A stretch of 64,000 nucleotides of DNA from JACNJF01 sp050288105. Lineage in GTDB: Bacteria > Pseudomonadota > Gammaproteobacteria > GCA-001735895. The translations under genes and the position numbers were made by a program. The DNA is taken from positions 186,001-250,000 of the forward strand of contig JBNKDE010000004.1 in NCBI GenBank assembly GCA_050288105.1. Direction: 5' to 3'. The notes below the pieces were generated by a model. The model was not told the origin of the DNA and searched no databases. It was given only the letters and a program-made list of their open reading frames with translations. Below, one piece after another: positions 35,488 through 44,835 of this stretch (position 1 is the stretch's first letter; the number at the start of each line of letters is the position of its first letter).

Positions 35488-36449
35488 GTACACAAAACCT
35501 GCAACTAACCCCAGACGGCAAGCTCAGGCATTTTCTGACTATAGAAGGGCTGAATAACGCCATACTGAACGACATTCTAGATACCGCAGAATCCTTCACC
35601 TCTATCACTGATCGGACTATTAAAAAAGTGCCCATCCTGCGAGGTAAGACAGTCGCCAATCTGTTCTTTGAAGCCAGTACGCGCACCCGCTCCACCTTTG
35701 AGCTGGCAGCACAGCGCTTATCCGCTGACATACTCAACCTGAACATCAACACCTCAGCCACGGTAAAAGGGGAATCTCTGCTGGACACCATACAAAACCT
35801 GGAAGCAATGCAGATCGACATGTTCGTTATCCGTCATCAGGACAGTGGCAGCGCACACTTTTTTGCACAGCATGTAAGCCCCGGGGTTAGTGTACTCAAT
35901 GCTGGCGATGGCCAGCATGCCCATCCCACTCAGGCCATGCTGGATATGTTTACCATCCGGCGCCATAAGCAACAGTTTGAAAACCTGACCGTAGCCATCG
36001 TTGGCGACATCAAGCATTCACGTGTGGCTCGCTCCCAGATACATGCATTAAACCTGCTCAACACCGGACAGGTCAGGGTCATCGGCCCGCAAACCCTGTT
36101 ACCCGACCACTGCGAGTCACTTGGTGTGCAGGTTTACCACGATTTCAACCAGGGCCTGAAAGATGCCGACGTCGTGATTATGCTGCGCTTACAGAAAGAA
36201 CGCATGACAGGCGCTTTACTGCCCAGCGAAAAAGAATATTTCAATCAGTATGGATTAACTGCCGAACGCCTGAAGCTGGCAAAACCGGATGCGATCGTGA
36301 TGCACCCAGGCCCGGCCAATCGCGGCATCGAGATTGAATCCAGCGTAATGGATGGCAACCAGTCTGTCATTCTGCAGCAGGTAACCTTCGGCATTGCTGT
36401 ACGCATGGCCGTGATGTCCATGATTGCCAGCTCAGGACAGGACCTATGA
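35484..36449 (+). CDS. pyrB: aspartate carbamoyltransferase catalytic chain
   Basis: Condenses carbamoyl phosphate with aspartate in pyrimidine synthesis. The carbamoyl-phosphate loop FFEASTRTRSTFELAA, KGESLLDTIQNLEAMQ, GDGQHAHPTQAMLDMFTI and the C-terminal MHPGPANRGIEIESSV are all present. 321 residues. It overlaps pyrR by four bases at its start and the following dihydroorotase-like gene by four at its end (ATGA each time). The absence of pyrI and the neighbour's missing zinc ligands suggest a class A ATCase complexed with an inactive dihydroorotase. Confidence 0.96.
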   Translation: MSTQNLQLTPDGKLRHFLTIEGLNNAILNDILDTAESFTSITDRTIKKVPILRGKTVANLFFEASTRTRSTFELAAQRLSADILNLNINTSATVKGESLLDTIQNLEAMQIDMFVIRHQDSGSAHFFAQHVSPGVSVLNAGDGQHAHPTQAMLDMFTIRRHKQQFENLTVAIVGDIKHSRVARSQIHALNLLNTGQVRVIGPQTLLPDHCESLGVQVYHDFNQGLKDADVVIMLRLQKERMTGALLPSEKEYFNQYGLTAERLKLAKPDAIVMHPGPANRGIEIESSVMDGNQSVILQQVTFGIAVRMAVMSMIASSGQDL

Positions 36450-37717
36450 AAATCATCATCCAAAATGGGCGCGTAGTGAGCCCGGCCAGCGCAGTGGACG
36501 GCATTTATGATATCTACATTGACGGTCAGTTAATCGTCGGCATCGGTAGCACACCCGAAAACTTTAACGCAGATCAAACGATAGATGCCAGCAACAAGCT
36601 GGTGCTACCTGGCCTGATCGATATTCAATGTCGAGTACGCGAACCGGGGTTTACCCAGAAAGCCAATATCGCCAGTGAAAGTAATGCCGCCGCCCAGGGA
36701 GGCATCACCACCCTGTGCATTCCGCCAGACAGTAATCCGGTAACGGATAATTCGGCGGTGGTCGAATTAATCCATCACAGCAACCAGAAAGCGGGCAACC
36801 GTTGCCATCTGTATACCATTGGTGCATTAACCAAGGGACTGGAAGGCGAACAGCTCAGTAACATGGGTACACTCAAGGCCGCTGGATGTATTGCCCTGAG
36901 TAACGCGCAAAAGCCAATCGCCAATAATCTGATTCAACGACGCGCCATGGAGTATGCCCATGGACAGCAAATGCTGGTGGTGATACAGCCCTATGACCAC
37001 GCGCTGTATGCGAACGGCTGTGCTCATGAAGGAGCACTGTCCACACGTATGGGTTTACCCCCCATACCCGAGGCTGCAGAAACAGCGGCGCTGGCCAAAG
37101 ATATCGAACTGGTTGTTCAAACCGGCGCACGTACGCATTTTGGACAGCTATCCTGTGCGCGCTCGGTAGAAATGATTCGGCAGGCGAAAAAGGATGGCTT
37201 ACCCATTACAGCAGATGTCAGCATGCACCAGCTATTCCTGACTGATCGTGATATAGATGGCTTTGACACCAGCAAACTAACCATACCCCCATTACGCGAT
37301 GACCAGGACAGGGTGGCACTGCGTGAAGGTCTGGCAGATGGCACTATCGATATTATCTGCTCTGATCATCAACCGCATGATCGCGACGCCAAGCTTATGC
37401 CCTTCCCTTCCGCAGAAGCGGGTTGTAGCACACTGGACACCTTCCTGCCGCTGGCCTTCAGGCTGGTTGAAGACGGACTGTTTGACCTGCCTTCGGTGCT
37501 CAACAGAATTACAACGAATCCAGCCAATATTTTTCAGTTACCCGCCGGTCGCCTGGCACAGGGTGAGCTCGCTGATATCGTCATCGTTGACGACCAGGCC
37601 CATTATCGTTGCAGCGCGCAGAACTTTTATTCTGCCGGCAAGAATACGCCTTTTGAGGGCTGGGATTTTAACGCACAGGTGATACACACCCTGGTTGCAG
37701 GAAAACTGGTCAGGTAA
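36446..37717 (+). CDS. pyrX: dihydroorotase homologue, probably non-catalytic (pyrC'/PyrX type)
   Basis: Class I dihydroorotase fold of 423 residues (NKLVLPGLIDIQ..., SDHQPHDRDAKLMPF, AGCSTLDTFLPLAFRLV). The zinc-binding HxH that should follow GLID is replaced by Gln61-Cys62-Arg63, although the adjacent REPG remains. Loss of both histidines indicates no dihydroorotase activity, as known for the pyrC' partner of ATCase in Pseudomonas, where it is a structural subunit. The gene overlaps pyrB by four bases. A functional PyrC must be encoded elsewhere. Confidence 0.9.
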   Translation: MKIIIQNGRVVSPASAVDGIYDIYIDGQLIVGIGSTPENFNADQTIDASNKLVLPGLIDIQCRVREPGFTQKANIASESNAAAQGGITTLCIPPDSNPVTDNSAVVELIHHSNQKAGNRCHLYTIGALTKGLEGEQLSNMGTLKAAGCIALSNAQKPIANNLIQRRAMEYAHGQQMLVVIQPYDHALYANGCAHEGALSTRMGLPPIPEAAETAALAKDIELVVQTGARTHFGQLSCARSVEMIRQAKKDGLPITADVSMHQLFLTDRDIDGFDTSKLTIPPLRDDQDRVALREGLADGTIDIICSDHQPHDRDAKLMPFPSAEAGCSTLDTFLPLAFRLVEDGLFDLPSVLNRITTNPANIFQLPAGRLAQGELADIVIVDDQAHYRCSAQNFYSAGKNTPFEGWDFNAQVIHTLVAGKLVR

Positions 37718-37759
37718 ACAGCCTGGTATCAGCAAAGCCCGGCATTTTGCAGCATGCTC

Positions 37760-38647
37760 TCAGGCTGATTTTTCAGTCAGTGAGATTAAAACACCACTGC
37801 CAATGGCTATGGCACCTATTATGTGAAACCAGTATAACTGCTCACCCAGAAACACCACAGCCATCAGAGTACCAAACACCGGCATTAAGTGAATATACTG
37901 CCCTGCGGTGGCAGCCCCAATCATTCTGACACCCTGATTCCATAGCAGGAAAGCACCTATTGAAGGCAGTAGTGCGACGTATGCGATCGTCAACAGGTTG
38001 TCTGTAGTCATTTGCAGGTAAACGCCCTGCGATAACCCATACAGGTAAAATGGAATCAATAGCAGCACACCTACCAGCATGGTAAATAACAGGAACGATG
38101 AAGATGCAATCCCGGCTGGGCGCCAGCGCAAACAGATGGAGTACAGCGCCCAGAATAATGCCGCCAGTAAAATCCATAAATCACCAGCATTAATCTGCAG
38201 CGCCAGCAGGTTTTCTACGTCACCTTTTACCACCAGCATCAACACCCCCAGGCTGGAGATCAGTATTGCCAGTAACTTACGCAGGGTTAAATGCACTCCC
38301 AGCATCACTCGCGTAAGCACGATGATAAAAATCGGGATAAAACTATTGATCAGCAGCGCATTGGTCGCGGTGGTTTGATGCACACCCAGATAGACAAAGG
38401 TATTAAACCCGGCAACACCCAAAGCCCCCATCAACACCAGCAGCGGGAGATTTTTTCTTATGATCGACCAGTCCCTGATCAACGCAAGTATGGAGAATGG
38501 CAAAAAGACCAGCAGCGCGATCATCCAGCGCCAGAAGGAAAGCGTAATAGGGTCAATGTCAGCAGACATCGCCCTAGCCAGCACAAAATTGCCGGACCAG
38601 AACAACACAGGCCCACACAACATCAAATAAGCCCAGTTTTTATTCAA
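37760..38647 (-). CDS. EamA/DMT-family transporter
   Basis: Inner-membrane protein of 295 residues with about ten hydrophobic helices arranged as two EamA repeats; the first contains LSFWRWMIALLVFLPF and the second LFWALYSICLRWRPA and GEQLYWFHIIGAIAIGSGVLISL. Members export metabolites such as amino acids or purines; the substrate cannot be told here. It stands between the pyr operon (convergent) and the PilU-like gene upstream, 36 bases away, on the same strand. Confidence 0.88.
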   Translation of the reverse strand: MNKNWAYLMLCGPVLFWSGNFVLARAMSADIDPITLSFWRWMIALLVFLPFSILALIRDWSIIRKNLPLLVLMGALGVAGFNTFVYLGVHQTTATNALLINSFIPIFIIVLTRVMLGVHLTLRKLLAILISSLGVLMLVVKGDVENLLALQINAGDLWILLAALFWALYSICLRWRPAGIASSSFLLFTMLVGVLLLIPFYLYGLSQGVYLQMTTDNLLTIAYVALLPSIGAFLLWNQGVRMIGAATAGQYIHLMPVFGTLMAVVFLGEQLYWFHIIGAIAIGSGVLISLTEKSA

Positions 38648-38683
38648 AACACATCTACGTCGTTAATCGAGCACGGTCTCGGT

Positions 38684-39838
38684 TTATTCTTCAGAAGGCA
38701 ATTGCAACTCATCAGGAAAAGGTTGCTCATTAAGGTTATGACGCGTATCACGAGTCTGCTCACCACCAAAATTGATTTTCCATTCCAGATTACTACTCGA
38801 ATCTGCATAAGCCAGCGCAGTTTTGATAGAAATAATATCAGCCTTATACAGATCGTATAGCGACTGGTCGAAAGTCTGCATACCGACTGCATCGCCTTTC
38901 TCCATAATCTCCTTGACCTCGTTGAAATTACCGTCGCGTAATAATTCAGAAATATAGGGAGAGTTCATCATCACTTCCACTGCACAGGCCAGCTTACCAT
39001 TCATCGCCGGTACCAGACGTTGCGAGATAACCGCACGCAGGTTCAGCGACAAATCCATCAGCAGTTGACCGCGCATATCGGTAGGAAACATATTCATAAT
39101 ACGATCCATCGCCTGGTTTGAGTTTACCGCGTGCAGGGTGGTCAGGCACAGATGCCCGGTGTCCGCATAATTAATCGCCGCCTGCATGGTTTCTCGATCA
39201 CGAGCCTCACCAATCATGATGACATCAGGCGCCTCGCGTAATGCTTCGCGCAGAGCATTTTCATACGACAGCGTATCAATCCCAACCTCACGCTGTGAAA
39301 CCACTGACTTTTCATGTTTGAAGACAAATTCAATGGGGTCCTCGATGGTTAAAATATGTCCCCCTTCGATCTGGTTGCGATAATTGATCATGGAGGCCAG
39401 CGTGGTTGATTTGCCCGAACCAGTAGACCCAACCACCAGTACCAGCCCTGTTTTGTCCATGACGATCTTCTTCAGGACCTGAGGCAACAGCAATTCATCA
39501 ATACTCGGGATATCCCACTTGATGTAACGAATCACCATGGAAACTTCAGAACGCTGGATAAAGATATTGACACGGAATCGTCCGACATTCAGCAAGGTGA
39601 AACCCAGGTTCAACTCCCGGTTGATTTCAAAATCCTGCACCTGGTCATCGTTCAGCAGGCTGTAAGCCAGCTTCTGGACGTGACCTGGGCGGAGAGGATT
39701 TTTTGCCATTGGCGAGGTACGACCTTCGATCTTGATATTAGGCGGAGCCCCTGAAATAAAAAAGATATCGGAGGCCTGTTTTTCCGCCATAATCTTCAGA
39801 TATGGCTCCAGCAGCTGCGTAGTCGGTTCTCGCTCCAT
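38684..39838 (-). CDS. PilT/PilU-family pilus retraction ATPase (third paralogue)
   Basis: Hexameric type II/IV secretion ATPase of 384 residues. Walker A GSTGSGKSTTLASM, Asp box ILTIEDPIEFVF, Walker B APDVIMIGEARDRET, His box GHLCLTTLHAVNSNQAMDRI. The N-terminal PAS-like domain (MAEKQASDIFFISGAPPNIKIEGRTSP) and the C-terminal tail (Pro/Glu-rich) differ from the neighbouring paralogue. It is closer to PilU than to PilT, since it lacks PilT's AIRNLIRE. It is last of three tandem paralogues; start 11 bases downstream of the second. Likely an accessory retraction motor. Confidence 0.88.
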   Translation of the reverse strand: MEREPTTQLLEPYLKIMAEKQASDIFFISGAPPNIKIEGRTSPMAKNPLRPGHVQKLAYSLLNDDQVQDFEINRELNLGFTLLNVGRFRVNIFIQRSEVSMVIRYIKWDIPSIDELLLPQVLKKIVMDKTGLVLVVGSTGSGKSTTLASMINYRNQIEGGHILTIEDPIEFVFKHEKSVVSQREVGIDTLSYENALREALREAPDVIMIGEARDRETMQAAINYADTGHLCLTTLHAVNSNQAMDRIMNMFPTDMRGQLLMDLSLNLRAVISQRLVPAMNGKLACAVEVMMNSPYISELLRDGNFNEVKEIMEKGDAVGMQTFDQSLYDLYKADIISIKTALAYADSSSNLEWKINFGGEQTRDTRHNLNEQPFPDELQLPSEE

Positions 39839-39849
39839 ACCTGTAACCT

Positions 39850-41022
39850 CTATATCAACCCGCTACTGTTATCGTCATCGGTCTCTTCCAGTTCGAAATC
39901 ATCTCGATGGTCATCAACCAGTCCGGTTTTGCGTGCCGTATCACTTTCCAGCTTGATACGCAGGCGTAAATCATTCACCGAGTCAGCATTCCTTAACGCA
40001 TCCTCAAAGGTAATCTTGCGTTGTTCGTACAAATTAAATAAAGCCTGATCGAAGGTAATCATGCCCTGAACATTCGATTTCGCCATCAGGGATTTCATTT
40101 CATGCACCTCACCCTTGAAGATTAGATCTGCCATCAGCGGGGTGTTCAGCATGATCTCCACTGCGGGAATCCGACCCACCCCGTCGATGCGCGGAATCAG
40201 ACGCTGCGACACCAGACCCTTCAGGTTGAGTGACAGATCCATCAGCAATTGCTGACGACGCTCCTCAGGGAAAAAGTTGATGATACGATCCAGCGCCTGG
40301 TTAGTACTGTTAGCGTGCAGGGTAGACAGACAAAGATGCCCGGTTTCCGCAAACGCGATCGCATGCTCCATCGCTTCTCGATCACGAATCTCACCGATCA
40401 GAATCACATCCGGTGCCTGGCGTAAGGTGTTCTTCAGTGCGATTTCGTAACTGTCAGTATCCACCCCGACTTCGCGCTGGGTCACCAGGCAATTTTTATG
40501 CTCATGCACAAATTCCACCGGGTCCTCTATGGTAATGATATGACCGTAGCTGTTTCTATTACGGTAATCCACCATGGAGGCCAGCGAGGTTGATTTACCT
40601 GAACCGGTACCACCGACAAAGATCACCAGTCCACGCTTGGTCATTGCAATATCCTGCAGGGTATCGGGCAGGTTTAATTCACTAAAGCTGGGGATTTCTG
40701 AATTGATGATACGCAATACCAGACCGGTACTGCCACGCTGAACAAAGGCATTCACCCTGAAGCGAGCTACACCCGGCAAAGCAATTGAAAAGTTACACTC
40801 CTGGCTCGCTTCAAACTCAGAGACCTGCTTGTCATTCATGATTGAACGCGCCAGCATCTGGGTATGGTTGGGCGCCAGAATCTGCTTGGAAACGGTCTGA
40901 ATCTTGCCATCAACCTTCATCGCAGGTGGCGAACCCGAGGTGATAAATAAATCCGAGCCATCCTTGCTGACCATCATGCGCAATAAATCATGCATGAACC
41001 CAATCGCTTTATTTCGATCCAT
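39850..41022 (-). CDS. pilU: pilus retraction ATPase PilU
   Basis: 390-residue hexameric ATPase. The start LLRMMVSKDGSDLFITSGSPPAMKVDGKI and the C-terminal ADSVNDLRLRIKLESD resemble P. aeruginosa PilU closely. Walker A GGTGSGKSTSLASMVDYRNRN, Walker B APDVILIGEIRDREAMEHA, and GHLCLSTLHANSTNQALDRI are intact. PilU works with PilT to power pilus retraction. It lies 32 bases downstream of pilT and 11 bases upstream of a second PilU-like gene. The C-terminal extension is acidic (DDFELEETDDDN). Confidence 0.92.
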   Translation of the reverse strand: MDRNKAIGFMHDLLRMMVSKDGSDLFITSGSPPAMKVDGKIQTVSKQILAPNHTQMLARSIMNDKQVSEFEASQECNFSIALPGVARFRVNAFVQRGSTGLVLRIINSEIPSFSELNLPDTLQDIAMTKRGLVIFVGGTGSGKSTSLASMVDYRNRNSYGHIITIEDPVEFVHEHKNCLVTQREVGVDTDSYEIALKNTLRQAPDVILIGEIRDREAMEHAIAFAETGHLCLSTLHANSTNQALDRIINFFPEERRQQLLMDLSLNLKGLVSQRLIPRIDGVGRIPAVEIMLNTPLMADLIFKGEVHEMKSLMAKSNVQGMITFDQALFNLYEQRKITFEDALRNADSVNDLRLRIKLESDTARKTGLVDDHRDDFELEETDDDNSSGLI

Positions 41023-41054
41023 TCTGACTCCCGTCTATCTCTTGATTATGTTGC

Positions 41055-42089
41055 TTATAATGAATCCGGACTCACCGATTTACGCATCGCTTCTTCTTTC
41101 GAAATCAAGCCCTGCGCAAGGATTTTTTTCAGGTTCTGATCCAACGTCTGCATACCCACATTCTGCCCAGTCTGTATCGCGGAATACATCTGCGCCACCT
41201 TGTCTTCACGAATCAGGTTACGAATTGCCGGGGTACCGATCATGATTTCATGCGCAGCGATACGCCCGCCACCAATCTTCTTCAACAGGGTCTGGGATAT
41301 TACAGCTTTTAATGATTCCGACAACATGGATCGCACCATGGATTTTTCTGCTGCAGGGAATACGTCAACGATACGGTCAATGGTCTTGGCTGCCGAACTG
41401 GTATGCAGAGTACCGAATACCAGATGTCCGGTTTCTGCTGCTGACAGCGCGAGTCGAATCGTTTCGAGGTCACGCATCTCACCTACCAGAATGGTATCAG
41501 GATCTTCACGTAACGCGGACCGCAGCGCCTCGTTAAACCCAAGCGTATCACGATGCACCTCACGCTGATTCACCAGGCATTTTTTACTTTGATGCACAAA
41601 TTCGATGGGATCTTCAACGGTCAGGATATGCCCGTACTCCGAATCATTTTTATAATCAACCATCGCCGCCAGCGTGGTGGACTTGCCGGATCCGGTTGGA
41701 CCAGTCACCAGCACAATACCGCGAGGATACTCTGAGATTTCCTTAAAGATTGACGGGGCCCCCAGGTCTTCCAGTGACAGAATCTTGGATGGGATCGTCC
41801 GAAAGACACCACCGGCTCCTCGATTATGATTAAAGGCATTCACACGGAAGCGTGCCAGCCCGGGAATTTCGAAAGAAAAGTCGGTCTCCAAAAATTCTTC
41901 AAAATCCTTACGCTGCTTGTCACTCATGATGTCGTACAGCATATCGTGGACCTGCTTGTGATCCATTTCCGGCACATTGATACGACGTATGTCGCCATCA
42001 ACACGAATCATAGGAGGTAAACCCGCAGACAGATGCAGATCAGAAGCACCCTGTTTAACGCCAAAGGCAAGTAATTGAGCTATATCCAT
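41055..42089 (-). CDS. pilT: pilus retraction ATPase PilT
   Basis: 344-residue hexameric motor that depolymerises type IV pili. MDIAQLLAFGVKQGASDLHLSAGLPPMIRVDGDI is the PilT N terminus, Walker A GPTGSGKSTTLAAM, Walker B DPDTILVGEMRDLETIRLAL, GHLVFGTLHTSSAAKTIDRI, and the PilT-specific AIRNLIREDK motif is present near residue 288. First of three tandem paralogues on the minus strand; divergent from yggS across about 190 bp, the same arrangement as in Pseudomonas. Output target of the ChpA system encoded nearby. Confidence 0.96.
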   Translation of the reverse strand: MDIAQLLAFGVKQGASDLHLSAGLPPMIRVDGDIRRINVPEMDHKQVHDMLYDIMSDKQRKDFEEFLETDFSFEIPGLARFRVNAFNHNRGAGGVFRTIPSKILSLEDLGAPSIFKEISEYPRGIVLVTGPTGSGKSTTLAAMVDYKNDSEYGHILTVEDPIEFVHQSKKCLVNQREVHRDTLGFNEALRSALREDPDTILVGEMRDLETIRLALSAAETGHLVFGTLHTSSAAKTIDRIVDVFPAAEKSMVRSMLSESLKAVISQTLLKKIGGGRIAAHEIMIGTPAIRNLIREDKVAQMYSAIQTGQNVGMQTLDQNLKKILAQGLISKEEAMRKSVSPDSL

Positions 42090-42277
42090 GTTAAAACCAC
42101 ATGATGTTATTCGTTATAATCAGATTTAGTGTATATTCGTGAATTTTTCTGGACCGTATCTATCGACATACCAGCATGCTTTAACCCTCGTTTGCTTTGA
42201 ACACTGGCGATACGATACAGGCGACCAGAGCAAATCAACAAAGCACAGACACGACATCCTGACTATAGCAAAAACCT

Positions 42278-42976
42278 ATGCATAACATCGAAAAAAATCT
42301 TCATCAGGTTAAATCCCAAATTATCGATGCTGCAGCCAGCGCTGGCCGTTCTCCCTCAGAGATCACCTTGCTCGCCGTGAGCAAAACAAAACCGGTAGAA
42401 GATTTGCTGGCAGCCTATCAGGCGGGTCAAACCGACTTCGGAGAAAACTATCTTCAGGAAGCCGAAAGCAAGATACAGGCGCTGGCCGAGAAAGATATCC
42501 AGTGGCACTTTATCGGCCCTATACAATCAAACAAAACCCGAAAAATCAGCGAACTGTTTGACTGGGTACACAGTGTTGATCGATTAAAGATTGCGCAAAG
42601 ACTCGACCAGCATCGTCCAGCTGATATGAAGCCCTTGAATATACTACTGCAGGTGAATATCGATAACGAGCCCAGCAAATCGGGCATCACAGCTGACCAG
42701 GTATTGCCCCTGGCCGAGCAGATTGCAACCCTGTCCCGGGTCAGGCTGCGCGGATTGATGGCAATCCCTACTGCCGAGGACGACTATGAAAAACAATGTA
42801 TCCCATTCGCCAGAATGCGCGAATTGCTTGAGCAACTGGAAAAAAAGCACCCTGCATGCGATACCCTGTCCATGGGAATGAGTAGCGATATGCAGGCAGC
42901 CATTGCGCAGGGTTCCACGCTGGTTAGAATAGGTACAGCAATTTTTGGAAAACGCAACCCACAGGTCAATGTATGA
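42278..42976 (+). CDS. yggS: pyridoxal phosphate homeostasis protein YggS
   Basis: Alanine-racemase-like TIM-barrel protein of 232 residues that binds PLP without a known catalytic activity. The PLP Lys lies in LLAVSKTKPVEDL, followed by FGENYLQEAESKI, WHFIGPIQSNKTRKI, LLQVNIDNEPSKSG and LSMGMSSDMQAAIAQGSTLVRIGTAIFG, the family signatures. A TATAAT at 42115-42120 may be its -10, giving a leader of about 150 bases in which I see nothing else. Overlaps proC by four bases (ATGA). Confidence 0.95.
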   Translation: MHNIEKNLHQVKSQIIDAAASAGRSPSEITLLAVSKTKPVEDLLAAYQAGQTDFGENYLQEAESKIQALAEKDIQWHFIGPIQSNKTRKISELFDWVHSVDRLKIAQRLDQHRPADMKPLNILLQVNIDNEPSKSGITADQVLPLAEQIATLSRVRLRGLMAIPTAEDDYEKQCIPFARMRELLEQLEKKHPACDTLSMGMSSDMQAAIAQGSTLVRIGTAIFGKRNPQVNV

Positions 42977-43785
42977 CACAGGCTACTCTTTGTTTTATCG
43001 GTGCAGGAAACATGGCAGGCAGTATGATCGGCGGCCTGGTCGCCAATGACTACCCCGCCAACAGAATCATCGGCTGCGATATCAATCAGGCGCGACTGGC
43101 CCAGCTGCACGCCGATTTCAACATAAACACAGAAACCGACATCAACCAGGCAGTAAGTCAGGCCGATATCGTCATCCTTGCCGTTAAACCTCAGGCGATG
43201 CAAACCGTCTGTCGCTCGATCACACAATTACAGCACAGGCCACTGTTTATCAGTATTGCTGCAGGCCTGCGCGAAACTGATATCAATCGCTGGCTGGGGG
43301 GCGGCCTGCCGATGGTACGCTGCATGCCTAACACCCCGGCACTGGTTGCACAGGGCGCCGCTGGTTTATATGCAAATGAGCAGGTCAGTGAAAAACAGAA
43401 GCAGCAGGCCGAATCGATTCTGCAGAGCACAGGTATCACCGTTTGGGTCAATACGGAAGATCAGCTGGATGCCGTCACAGCAATTTCCGGCAGTGGCCCG
43501 GCGTATTTCTTCCTGTTTATCGAAGCACTGGAAAAAGCCGCCATACAACTGGGATTGGATGATGACACTGCAGCACGCCTGGCGCGCCAGACTGCACTGG
43601 GCGCAGCAACCATGGCGACGGATAAAGATGTGGTCGAATTACGTCAGCAGGTGACTTCACCCGGGGGGACCACTGAACAGGCCATTGCGAGCTTCCTGGC
43701 GAATGACCTGCACGGCATTGTCGCGCAGGCAACGGCCGCCGCACATGCGCGCTCCATTGAACTGGCCGAACAGCTTGCACAGTAA
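42973..43785 (+). CDS. proC: pyrroline-5-carboxylate reductase
   Basis: Final step of proline synthesis, NAD(P)H-dependent. The Rossmann start is ATLCFIGAGNMAGSMIGGLV; VKPQAMQTVCRSI, RCMPNTPALVAQGAAGLY and TAISGSGPAYFFLFIEALEKAA follow; and the signature VTSPGGTTEQAIA lies at the C terminus. 270 residues is usual. Translationally coupled to yggS. Confidence 0.96.
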   Translation: MTQATLCFIGAGNMAGSMIGGLVANDYPANRIIGCDINQARLAQLHADFNINTETDINQAVSQADIVILAVKPQAMQTVCRSITQLQHRPLFISIAAGLRETDINRWLGGGLPMVRCMPNTPALVAQGAAGLYANEQVSEKQKQQAESILQSTGITVWVNTEDQLDAVTAISGSGPAYFFLFIEALEKAAIQLGLDDDTAARLARQTALGAATMATDKDVVELRQQVTSPGGTTEQAIASFLANDLHGIVAQATAAAHARSIELAEQLAQ

Positions 43786-43824
43786 TTTTCTTAATTGATC
43801 AGATAAAGCATAGAGATTTAAATC

Positions 43825-44445
43825 ATGGGTTCATCGTACCTGGCAACACCTTTATTACTCATTATCAATACCCTGTTTGACCTGTATGTGTTGCTGGTAT
43901 TAGGCAGATTTTTATTGCAGGCCTTGCGCGCTAATTTCTACAACCCGGTTTCGCAGTTTGTGGTGCGTGCCACCACGCCCCCGCTAAGACCCCTGCGCCG
44001 TATTATCCCCGGACTGGCAGGACAGGACATCGCCGCTCTGGTATTAGCCCTGTTGCTGCTGATGGTCAAATATTATCTGGTGCGCGCACTGGGCCTTGAG
44101 ATTCTGCAAGTTTCGAGTTTTATTATAAATATCATTGCTCCTATTGGAGTCATGAGCCCGCTAGCCCTGATCTTCGTGGCAGTAGCAGAAATTCTCACCA
44201 CCTTTATTAATCTCTTTTTATTCGCCATCATCATCCAGGTCATTCTGAGCTGGGTTAACCCGGGAGCATACAACCCGGTTATCGGGCTGGTGTTAGCAAT
44301 CAGCAACCCAGTGATGAAACCCATACAGCGCTTCATTCCACCCATGGGTGGCCTCGACCTGACACCCCTGTTTGCCTCATTGGCACTAATGGTTTTAAAG
44401 ATGTTGCTGATCCCACCCTTCATCGAATTCGCGCGCCTTCTATGA
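43825..44445 (+). CDS. yggT: YggT-family membrane protein
   Basis: 206-residue inner-membrane protein with two YggT repeats: about four hydrophobic segments, each repeat containing the pattern NPV...PLRPLRRIIPGLAGQDIAAL and NPVMKPIQRFIPPMGGLDLTPLFASL. Roles in osmotic stress tolerance and cell-envelope/division organisation have been proposed for the family. It follows proC by 39 bases and overlaps yggU by four bases. Confidence 0.9.
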   Translation: MGSSYLATPLLLIINTLFDLYVLLVLGRFLLQALRANFYNPVSQFVVRATTPPLRPLRRIIPGLAGQDIAALVLALLLLMVKYYLVRALGLEILQVSSFIINIIAPIGVMSPLALIFVAVAEILTTFINLFLFAIIIQVILSWVNPGAYNPVIGLVLAISNPVMKPIQRFIPPMGGLDLTPLFASLALMVLKMLLIPPFIEFARLL

Positions 44446-44738
44446 ACCCGCCCTGGTCGCTGGAAAACAACCGACTTACCCTGTATTGCCATCTGCAACC
44501 CGGCGCCAAACAGGATCAACTTTGCGGCCTGTATAACCAGCGTTTAAAAATACAGTTGAAAGCACCGCCAGTAGATGGAAAAGCCAACAAAGCGCTGATT
44601 GAGTACCTGTCCAAAGTGTTCAATATCGCAAAATCAAAAATACTTATTCATAAGGGATTTAACCAGCGCAGCAAAACCATATTGGTGGAAGGAATAGAGC
44701 AGTTACCGGCTGTTTTGCAGGAGATAGATCTAAAATAA
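44442..44738 (+). CDS. yggU: DUF167 (YggU) family protein
   Basis: Small cytoplasmic alpha/beta protein of 98 residues. LTLYCHLQPGAKQDQLCGLYNQRLKIQLKAPPVDGKANKALIEYLSKVFNIAKSKI shows the family signature PPVDGKAN. Function unknown. It shares ATGA with yggT, the usual pairing. Confidence 0.9.
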   Translation: MNPPWSLENNRLTLYCHLQPGAKQDQLCGLYNQRLKIQLKAPPVDGKANKALIEYLSKVFNIAKSKILIHKGFNQRSKTILVEGIEQLPAVLQEIDLK

Positions 44739-44835
44739 TCGAATCTTTTTCTATAAAATCAATCTATACTGTTCATAAGCTGTACCCGAAAATATAAAAA
44801 ACATTACAGTTGTATAGATACCAGAGGAGCACACA

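Noticed and set aside
43660..43675. G-run in proC as a phase-variable tract
   Set aside because: Only six consecutive G, too short to expect frequent slippage.
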